Assembly (NCBI GenBank): GCA_012798055.1
Contig: JAAZOA010000051.1
Span: 1 to 8,516 of the forward strand
Reading direction: 5' to 3'
Source of the DNA: Syntrophomonadaceae bacterium
Lineage (GTDB): Bacteria; Bacillota; Syntrophomonadia; Syntrophomonadales; Syntrophomonadaceae
Length of the DNA stretch: 8,516 nucleotides
Numbering within the stretch: the stretch's first letter is position 1; the number at the start of each line of letters is the position of its first letter. The notes beneath the pieces are model-generated. The model saw only the letters and a program-made list of their open reading frames with translations. It did no database searches and was not told the DNA's origin. Positions 1 to 5,095 of this stretch are shown here, piece by piece. The position numbers and the translations under genes were made by a program.

Positions 1-1259
1 CCGGGCAAATTCCTCCTGCGCAGGATGCTGTTAACCGGTATAAAATCCTTTACCGCCATGAATACCCGCTGCTGGGGATGGCGAGCCCGGTCCAGGGTCA
101 AACCTTCCACATCCCACAATTCGGTCACGACGAGATCGACAATCGACCCGTCGGGTCGTAGGAATTGGAGTTGTTCTCCAGGACCGAAATTGGCCCGTTG
201 TTCAACTTCCACAATTTTGCGCTCCGGATCAAAGCCGGTCGTAATACCACAGAAATCAGCTCGACCGGCTATGGGTTCCTTGTGCGGGTCCTGCAGCCAC
301 TGCTGACCTCCCTTTATAAATCCGGCGGTGTACGGGCGGGTGGCAATAGACTGGAGTTCCAGCCGCCAGGCCTGGACCATGTCTTCCGGGTAGGGCTGGC
401 GGTTCGATAAGTACCAGTCGATGGCTTGGCGGTATACAGTTGCCGCAGTAGCTGCATAGAGGGGGCTCTTCATCCGCCCTTCTACCTTGAAGGCATCGAT
501 ACCGGCATCTATCATCCGGGGCACCATTTCCAGCAGGCACAGATCACGGGAATTGAAAATATAGCTGCCGCGGGAGTCTTCCTCCAGGGGGAAATACTGT
601 CCCGGCCTTTTTTCTTCGGTAAGATAATATCGATAGCGGCAGGGATGGGCGCAAGCTCCCTGATTTGCACTTCTACCGGTCATGAAGTGAGACAAAAGAC
701 AGCGTCCGGAATAGGAAACGCACATTACCCCGTGAATGAACACCTCTATCTCCACATCTACCCGTTCTTTGATTTGGCGTATTTCCTCCAGGTCAAGTTC
801 CCGGGCCATGACTATTCGCTTGGCCCCTAAATCCCGGTATTGGGCCGCGGTTTCATAATTGGTCGTGTTGGCCTGGGTGCTGACTGTCACTGGCAGATCG
901 GGAGCATAAATCCGGGCCAGCCTCAGAACTCCCAGGTCGGCGATGATCAATCCATCTGCACCTGCCAACTGCAGAGCTTCAAGGTATCCGGGCAGTTCCT
1001 TGAGATCCCGGTTGTGGGCCAGGATATTGGCAGTCACATAAACTCTCTTCCCTGCCCCATGGGCCAACTCCAGACCGAGTTTGATCTCCTCAAGGGTAAG
1101 GTTCCCGGCAAAAGCCCTCAGGCTGTATTCCTTCCCCCCCAGATACACTGCATCAGCTCCGAACAATAGAGCCGTTTTGAGTTTCTCCATATCTCCGGCC
1201 GGCAGGACCAGTTCCGGAAGGGAACGCTCCTGGCCTGCCAATACCTTTTTATTTCCCAT
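1..1259 (-). CDS. trhP: U32 family protein, likely tRNA 5-hydroxyuridine synthase (TrhP/YrrO-like), 3' end cut by window edge
   Basis: The frame runs from an ATG at 1259 to the left edge (419 codons plus two bases) with no stop. The N-terminus LPELVLPAGDMEKLK and the core EVFIHGVMCVSYSGRC (residues about 172-187) are diagnostic of the U32 family. Candidate iron-sulfur cysteines are C180, C187, C203 or C207 (GACAHPC) and C241 (RDLC). Their spacing resembles E. coli TrhP/UbiU. U32 members once called collagenase-like peptidases include TrhP/YrrO, which make 5-hydroxyuridine at tRNA position 34 from a prephenate-linked pathway. No protease site is visible. The region after residue about 300 has the C-terminal beta-domain style of the long YrrO form (HPQQRVFMAVKDF, then SILRR), so only a few residues should lie beyond the edge. 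The start overlaps the mltG stop by 11 bases, suggesting translational coupling. An AGGA lies only 3 bases before the ATG. RlhA-type rRNA hydroxylation is the main alternative, but the mltG neighbourhood favours YrrN/YrrO. Confidence 0.88.
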   Translation of the reverse strand, partial: MGNKKVLAGQERSLPELVLPAGDMEKLKTALLFGADAVYLGGKEYSLRAFAGNLTLEEIKLGLELAHGAGKRVYVTANILAHNRDLKELPGYLEALQLAGADGLIIADLGVLRLARIYAPDLPVTVSTQANTTNYETAAQYRDLGAKRIVMARELDLEEIRQIKERVDVEIEVFIHGVMCVSYSGRCLLSHFMTGRSANQGACAHPCRYRYYLTEEKRPGQYFPLEEDSRGSYIFNSRDLCLLEMVPRMIDAGIDAFKVEGRMKSPLYAATAATVYRQAIDWYLSNRQPYPEDMVQAWRLELQSIATRPYTAGFIKGGQQWLQDPHKEPIAGRADFCGITTGFDPERKIVEVEQRANFGPGEQLQFLRPDGSIVDLVVTELWDVEGLTLDRARHPQQRVFMAVKDFIPVNSILRRRNLP

Positions 1260-2298
1260 ATTTCCTGACAGCCTCCAGGTGTTCCAGGTATGTGGCGGAG
1301 AACTGGTGACTGCCATCTCCCTTGGCTACATAGTAATAATAGTTGTGCAGCTCAGGATTTACTGCCGCTTCAATGGCAGCCCGCCCCGGGGAAGCGATAG
1401 GGCCGGGAGGCAGGCCCGCCCGTTTGTATGTATTGTAGGGCGAGTCTATTTCCAGGTCCTGGTAGGTAACGATTTCCCGGTGTTCACCCAGGGCATAGAT
1501 TACCGAGGCATCGATCTGCAAAGGCATCCCTTTCTGCAGCCTATTGTAGATCACCCCGGCTATGCGTTTGCGTTCTTCAGCAACCATGGCTTCTCGTTCG
1601 ATCAGTGAAGCCACGGTTATAACCCTGCCGACTTGCAGTTGCATGGCTTGGGCCTGGGATTCGAAGTTGTCATCCCAGACCCTGGCGAATCTGGTCAGCA
1701 TCATATTGATGATGGCTCCAGCCCCAGTCCCTTCCTCGAACGTGTAAGTGTCGGGATACAAGTAACCTTCCAAGCGTTTTTCCCGGTCATTTAACCCTGA
1801 CTGGAGGAAAGGATAGTCATAATTTGACTGCAGGGCCGCTTGCCATTGCTCCGGGCTGCATATACCGTTCTTAACCAATAACTCACTGATCTGACGAACT
1901 GTATAGCCTTCGGGGATTGTGAAGCTCATTTGTTTGACTTTACCTTCGACCAACTGCTGGATTATTTGCTCAAGCGCCTGGCTCTTGCTGAAATCATAAA
2001 GCCCAGCCTGCAGGTCCTTTTCGTGACCCTGCCAGTAGCAATAAGCCAGGAATACCCTCTCATCGCGGATTAAGCCTTTCTCGATCAAGATTGCCGCCAC
2101 ACTGTGAGCGGTGCTGTATTGGGGGATCCTGACCTCGATCATGACCTGGTCATTGGGGTCCATGGGCCGGCCTTGCCGGTACATGAACAGCCAGGTTGCC
2201 GCAACTGTCAAAAGTAGCAGCAGCAGAAATACTAATCCTAATTTGAGGGCTCGCTTGCCCGGGGTCGATTTCACAAAATCCCCACCTTTGTCATCCAT
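1249..2298 (-). CDS. mltG: Endolytic murein transglycosylase MltG (YceG-like)
   Basis: This 349-residue protein should cleave nascent glycan strands at the membrane and so set peptidoglycan strand length. A basic cytoplasmic N-terminus is followed by one membrane segment at about residues 20-40. A LysM-like region at about 50-120 comes next, then the YceG catalytic domain. Family motifs visible are LEGYLYPDTYTF (177-188), VASLIEREA with the likely catalytic glutamate E234 (the counterpart of E. coli E218), LQIDASVIYALG (260-271) and SPYNTYKRAGLPPGPIASPG (286-305). Length is normal for the family. It starts 9 bases after the vanW-like stop and its stop overlaps the U32 start, so the three genes probably share a transcript. 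Start choice is uncertain: the ATG at 2298 has no good ribosome site, whereas GTG at 2274 (V9) follows AGGTGGGG at a spacing of 5. The identification itself is secure. Confidence 0.95.
   Translation of the reverse strand: MDDKGGDFVKSTPGKRALKLGLVFLLLLLLTVAATWLFMYRQGRPMDPNDQVMIEVRIPQYSTAHSVAAILIEKGLIRDERVFLAYCYWQGHEKDLQAGLYDFSKSQALEQIIQQLVEGKVKQMSFTIPEGYTVRQISELLVKNGICSPEQWQAALQSNYDYPFLQSGLNDREKRLEGYLYPDTYTFEEGTGAGAIINMMLTRFARVWDDNFESQAQAMQLQVGRVITVASLIEREAMVAEERKRIAGVIYNRLQKGMPLQIDASVIYALGEHREIVTYQDLEIDSPYNTYKRAGLPPGPIASPGRAAIEAAVNPELHNYYYYVAKGDGSHQFSATYLEHLEAVRKYGK
2280..2289 (-). promoter_or_regulatory. Possible ribosome binding site favouring an internal GTG start for mltG
   Basis: On the minus strand AAAGGTGGGG ends 5 bases before an in-frame GTG at 2274-2272. 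The ATG at 2298 has only a distant GGA upstream. If the GTG is used, MltG would be 341 residues and begin just before the basic stretch preceding the membrane segment. The motif also encodes residues 4-7 of the longer form, so this is suggestive rather than decisive. Confidence 0.4.
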
Positions 2299-2307
2299 AT
2301 GGGAAGA

Positions 2308-3825
2308 TCATAATCCAGTGCCGTTTATTGAAGGTCCCTCGCCTATATAGGAACCCAGGGGATCAACCTGACCGGGTTCCGGCTCTGCTCCCCGCGTATT
2401 TTCGGTATCTGTAGGTGACTCAACCTCGATAACGGGATCCGGAACCGGACTTTCCACCACCGGTTGAGTTACCGGAGTGGGCGGCTTTTCTGGGCCGATA
2501 TAGACCAGCCGGTTGAGGGGCCGGTAATAGTCACGGGCCAATAATTCAGTCTCAATTGCTTTGCCGTTCTGGTCATAAAAAGTGCGGAATGAGCGCACTC
2601 TGTATCCGGGCTGGCCGCCATGATCGATTTTTTGCGCACCTGGTGCCAGGGTCGGATCCCTTTGCGTTTCTGTTATATAAGGGATGGTCTCGTCCACCAC
2701 ATATGATAGTTCGATATGGCGTTTAAATTGCAGGTCTCCGTAAATATTGACGGTGAGTTTGCCGTTCAGGGCTATGGCCCTGATATAGAGGGGAGAAGTG
2801 GTGACATTCTTGAATCTGAAATCCTGAGAACCCCAGGCCACCGTAGCATCCAGTCCCAAGGGCACATAAGCAACAGCCAGATTATGATTGCCCCGTTCCA
2901 CGATTTCCATTCCCGCTAATAGGCAGGCATTGTATAGAGTGGAGGAAACCTGGCATACTCCGCCACCCAATCCTTGCTCGAATTTGTCGCCCACTATTAT
3001 CTTGGCATCACGGAAACCGTTGGCTACTGACCTCTCGCCCACGGCTGCATTGGTGGAAAAAACAGTACCCGGAGTAACCAGGAATTTGTTGATTTTTGAA
3101 GCCGCCAGCGCCAGGTTATGGGAACGGTTGATTTCGCCGGTATTGTAGTTGGTGGAGTAGGAGGACAGCTCTCCCATGTGCTGCAGCTGGTCTTCGGTTA
3201 CGAAGGGTTTCTTGACTTGAAAAATTATGGGCATGCGCCTGTTGCTGATCAGCCCCAGTTGTTGCGGTAAGGGCGCAAAGGTGGCCGTTGCATCTACCTG
3301 ATAACCGTCCTTTCCTGCTAGTACCACCAGACCCCTTTGATTATCAATTTCCAGGCTGGCATTTTGAGGCTGGACTCCCCACTTGGCATTCCATTCCTGA
3401 ACCGCCAGGTCCTTTTTAGCCTCATCATAAGCGACGGTCAGAGGGTAATTGAATTTCTCTTGTCCATTGAGCCGGGCGATTTTTTCCTGCCAGCTCCGTC
3501 CCCGTTCCTCTTCCCAGACAGAGTTGACCAGGGCCTCCGTATCGGTTTTTTGGCAGAGGTCTCCCAGTTTGAAAGCAAATTCCTGGTCATCTTTATAAAA
3601 AACTACCTCTTGGGCATAGAGCGGGCCTATCCCCTTTTCCACGGCCTGCACGGCTTGAGACGGATTCATACCCTGCACCGGGATCCCGCCGATTTCAACG
3701 TTGGGCATGAACTGGCTCGATTCCAGCAGCGGATTGCAGCCGATTATACACGCAGCCCCTATTATGCCTAAAACCATCACCAGGATGATCATAAGCGGCC
3801 CTGGTTTGTTCTTAAAAATGTGCAA
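2308..3825 (-). CDS. VanW family envelope protein with PG-binding and G5 domains
   Basis: This 505-residue exported protein was recognised by its VanW core, LGGGVCQVSSTLYNACLLAG (286-305), then NHNLAVAYVPLGLDATV. The layout is: positively charged start (K5, K7); hydrophobic segment at about 11-30; a PG_binding_4-like region at about 70-200; the VanW domain at about 220-350; a G5-like domain at about 370-445 (IPYITETQRDPTLAPG, then DYYRPLNRLVYIG); and a proline- and acid-rich tail from 446. Proteins of this layout are common in clostridia and are thought to act in the cell wall. The biochemical role of VanW is not established, and vancomycin resistance should not be inferred because no vanHAX genes are present. 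IIGC at 27-30 resembles a lipobox, so the protein may be a lipoprotein instead of membrane-anchored. The start is TTG, supported by AGGAGG at a spacing of 7. It lies downstream of a terminator and 9 bases before mltG, which suggests a shared role with MltG in wall assembly (inference). Confidence 0.9.
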   Translation of the reverse strand: MHIFKNKPGPLMIILVMVLGIIGAACIIGCNPLLESSQFMPNVEIGGIPVQGMNPSQAVQAVEKGIGPLYAQEVVFYKDDQEFAFKLGDLCQKTDTEALVNSVWEEERGRSWQEKIARLNGQEKFNYPLTVAYDEAKKDLAVQEWNAKWGVQPQNASLEIDNQRGLVVLAGKDGYQVDATATFAPLPQQLGLISNRRMPIIFQVKKPFVTEDQLQHMGELSSYSTNYNTGEINRSHNLALAASKINKFLVTPGTVFSTNAAVGERSVANGFRDAKIIVGDKFEQGLGGGVCQVSSTLYNACLLAGMEIVERGNHNLAVAYVPLGLDATVAWGSQDFRFKNVTTSPLYIRAIALNGKLTVNIYGDLQFKRHIELSYVVDETIPYITETQRDPTLAPGAQKIDHGGQPGYRVRSFRTFYDQNGKAIETELLARDYYRPLNRLVYIGPEKPPTPVTQPVVESPVPDPVIEVESPTDTENTRGAEPEPGQVDPLGSYIGEGPSINGTGL

Positions 3826-3832
3826 AGACTAA

Positions 3833-3838
3833 CCTCCT
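3833..3838 (-). promoter_or_regulatory. Shine-Dalgarno site that fixes the TTG start of the vanW-like gene
   Basis: AGGAGG on the minus strand lies 7 bases before TTG at 3825-3823. The strength and spacing support TTG initiation. The next in-frame ATG is residue 12, inside the hydrophobic segment, so using it would remove the basic N-region of the signal sequence. Confidence 0.8.
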
Positions 3839-3892
3839 GCATAACCCGGCCTACAGACCGGATGGGCTCTGTCATGCGGACCCCGAGCTAAT

Positions 3893-3918
3893 AAAAAGAA
3901 GCCCTGCGGCTTCTTTTT
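3893..3918 (-). terminator. Rho-independent terminator, potentially bidirectional
   Basis: An 11-bp perfect inverted repeat (3893-3903 with 3908-3918) encloses a 4-base loop. On the minus strand the arm GGCTTC runs directly into TTTTT. Because the left arm starts with AAAAA, the plus strand has the same form. It sits 6 bases after the DUF1292 stop and so should end the alaS-ireB-ruvX-DUF1292 transcript. The vanW-like gene must then be read through or have its own promoter in 3826-3892; no convincing -35/-10 pair was seen there. Confidence 0.9.
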
Positions 3919-3924
3919 CGAGCA

Positions 3925-4224
3925 CTATATTTCTTCGCTATCTGCCAACTCTTGCCAGGCGTCGGCAACTCTCTCCCATTCCTCGTCATCTTCGATATCG
4001 GCCAGAAACTCGTTGCCGTCATCATCATATACGACTTTCAAAATGATTACTTCCACTTCCTCCTCGGAAACCATCGGCGCTTCGTCCAGGGGGATCAAAA
4101 CCCTGTATGTTTGGTCCTCTATCTCCAACTCAGCCAAAAGTTCAAACTCGTGTTCCTCTCCATCCTCGTCTACCAGTACCAATATCGGAAATTCCTCATC
4201 ATCAAAGATATCATCGTGATCCAT
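3925..4224 (-). CDS. DUF1292 family small acidic protein (YrzB-like)
   Basis: This 99-residue protein has 40 Asp/Glu against only 3 Lys/Arg. The DUF1292 signature is readable: FPILVLVDEDGEEHEFELL (12-30), then TYRVLIPLDE (39-48) and VIILKVVYDDDGNEFLADIED (59-79). It appears soluble, with no signal or membrane segment. The family is conserved between ruvX and mltG in Firmicutes (yrzB in B. subtilis), but its function is unknown. I chose ATG at 4224 over an upstream in-frame GTG at 4242 because GGAGG (4232-4236) lies 7 bases before this ATG and would fall inside the coding region of the longer form. It follows ruvX by 60 bases and ends just before the terminator, so it is the last gene of the alaS unit. 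The acidity is usual for the family. Confidence 0.9.
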   Translation of the reverse strand: MDHDDIFDDEEFPILVLVDEDGEEHEFELLAELEIEDQTYRVLIPLDEAPMVSEEEVEVIILKVVYDDDGNEFLADIEDDEEWERVADAWQELADSEEI

Positions 4225-4231
4225 CCCCAAA

Positions 4232-4236
4232 CCTCC
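4232..4236 (-). promoter_or_regulatory. Ribosome binding site deciding the DUF1292 start
   Basis: GGAGG on the minus strand is 7 bases upstream of ATG 4224-4222. It overlaps the codons that would follow the alternative GTG at 4242, so the shorter protein is preferred. Confidence 0.75.
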
Positions 4237-4284
4237 ATTCACAAGACTATCGTCATTCTATCTTTACGCTGCTTCTTTGTCAAA

Positions 4285-4701
4285 CTACTTGTGGGCTCTC
4301 CGGTCCAGGTAGCCCTGCAGAATATTGACGGCTGCCAGTTTGTCAATAACCTCCTTGCGTTTTTGCCGGGAGACATCGGCTTCCAGCAAGGTCCTCTGCG
4401 CCGCTACCGTGGAAAGTCGCTCATCCCAGTATTCCACCGGCACTCCCAGATATTCCTGTAATATGCCGCCCAATTCCTGGACCTCCACAGCTTTCGGCCC
4501 GACCGAACCATCCATATTGCGGGGAAAGCCCAGCACCAAGAGCTCTACCTGGAACTCAGCGCACAAGTCAGCCAGCTTGCGCAAATCATCAGCCAGCTTA
4601 CCTCTCTTCAAAACCGAATGTCCCTGGGCGGTCCAGCCCAGCTCATCGCTGATGGCGATACCGATTCTCTTTTCTCCTATGTCCAGTCCCATTATCCGCA
4701 T
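4285..4701 (-). CDS. ruvX: RuvX/YqgF family RNase H-fold nuclease (Holliday junction resolvase-like)
   Basis: This 138-residue protein has the same length as E. coli YqgF. The RNase H-fold motifs are in order: MGLDIGEKRIGIAISD (4-19) with acidic D7; LLVLGFPRNMDGSVGP (54-69); WDERLSTVAAQRTL (92-105) with D93 and E94; and IDKLAAVNILQGYL (119-132) with D120. The acidic residues needed for metal-dependent catalysis appear present. Family members have been linked to Holliday junction resolution and to pre-16S rRNA 5'-end maturation; the neighbouring alaS and U32 genes fit a translation-related role but do not prove it. An in-frame extension to 4761 was rejected because it runs through a GC hairpin and lacks family-like sequence. 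The ATG at 4701 has only a weak ribosome site: a G-rich run lies farther upstream than usual. The start at 4701 is supported by MRIMGLDIGEKR, typical of the family N-terminus. Confidence 0.92.
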   Translation of the reverse strand: MRIMGLDIGEKRIGIAISDELGWTAQGHSVLKRGKLADDLRKLADLCAEFQVELLVLGFPRNMDGSVGPKAVEVQELGGILQEYLGVPVEYWDERLSTVAAQRTLLEADVSRQKRKEVIDKLAAVNILQGYLDRRAHK

Positions 4702-4750
4702 AGCTCTATTATTTTCCCTGCCCCCTCCAGGTGTGGTAAAAACACGAGAA

Positions 4751-4771
4751 CCCCCGCGCAAAACGCGGGGG
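4751..4771 (-). other. GC-rich hairpin in the ireB-ruvX gap (attenuator or weak terminator candidate)
   Basis: An 8-bp stem of only G and C (4751-4758 with 4764-4771) encloses a 5-base loop. On the minus strand the stem is followed by TTCTCGTGTTTTT, so the T-run begins about 8 bases after the stem, not at once. That makes it an imperfect intrinsic terminator. It could attenuate readthrough from ireB into ruvX or protect a processed 3' end. It has no T-run on the plus strand. Confidence 0.6.
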
Positions 4772-4782
4772 CAAAACAGCGG

Positions 4783-5037
4783 TCAGTCCAGGAATTTTTT
4801 TAGCAGCGCTTCCATAATCTCATCCCGGTCTATTTTACAGATAAGATTGCGGGCCTGTTTGTGGCTGGTTATATAGGCCGGTTCCCCCGAAATCATGTAC
4901 CCTACCAGCTGATTCAAAGGATTATAGCCTTTTTCCTCCAGCGCTTCATAGACTGCTTTCAAGATATTGTAGACCTGATCCGGATCCTCTTTCTCCCATT
5001 TGAACCGGACCGTATTGTCCCCAGGGTCTTGAGGCAT
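4783..5037 (-). CDS. ireB: IreB family regulatory phosphoprotein (YrzL-like, UPF0297)
   Basis: This 84-residue cytoplasmic protein matches the IreB/DUF965 family end to end: NTVRF at 8-12, VYEALEEKGYNPLNQLVGYM (29-48), SGEPAYI (50-56) and the DRDEIMEALL helix near the C-terminus. In Enterococcus faecalis, IreB is phosphorylated on N-terminal threonines by the PASTA kinase IreK and affects cephalosporin tolerance. Only the threonine in the TVRF motif (T9) is retained here; the earlier enterococcal site has no counterpart. Regulation by a PrkC/IreK-type kinase is an inference, because no kinase gene lies in the window. The ATG at 5037 has GGGGTG upstream at a spacing of 5. The gene sits 58 bases after alaS, as in many Firmicutes, so it is probably cotranscribed with alaS. 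Confidence 0.93.
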   Translation of the reverse strand: MPQDPGDNTVRFKWEKEDPDQVYNILKAVYEALEEKGYNPLNQLVGYMISGEPAYITSHKQARNLICKIDRDEIMEALLKKFLD

Positions 5038-5053
5038 ACAAACACCCCATTCT

Positions 5054-5059
5054 ATTATA
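5054..5059 (-). promoter_or_regulatory. TATAAT hexamer in the alaS-ireB gap, possible internal -10
   Basis: A perfect TATAAT on the minus strand lies 16 bases before the ireB ATG. The hexamer 17 bases upstream (GGTGGA) is a poor -35, and no extended -10 TG is present. It may be a weak internal promoter or chance; the short leader it would give still includes the GGGGTG ribosome site. Confidence 0.3.
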
Positions 5060-5095
5060 GAGGACCTTCGGTATCCTCCACCTGATTTCCTGCTC

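Noticed and set aside
1..104. Apparent frame break or early stop near the left end of the U32 gene
   Set aside because: A first reading gave a stop near base 35, but recounting codon by codon showed the frame stays open to the edge and encodes a typical U32 C-terminus.
1134..1140. Run of seven G on the coding strand in the U32 gene, a possible frameshift site
   Set aside because: The frame is family-like on both sides of the run (AVYLGGKEYSLR), so there is no evidence of slippage or a sequencing error.
2308..3825. Vancomycin resistance locus
   Set aside because: Only the VanW domain is present. No vanH, vanA, vanX or vanRS genes are seen, and VanW proteins of this layout are common in clostridia.
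3952..4461. A 169-codon plus-strand frame across DUF1292 and ruvX
   Set aside because: It is antisense to two recognisable genes, has no ribosome site and reads as a shadow with no domain signature.
4702..4761. N-terminal extension of ruvX to 4761
   Set aside because: The extra 20 residues run through the loop and stem of a GC hairpin and do not resemble any RuvX N-terminus; the ATG at 4701 gives the usual family length.
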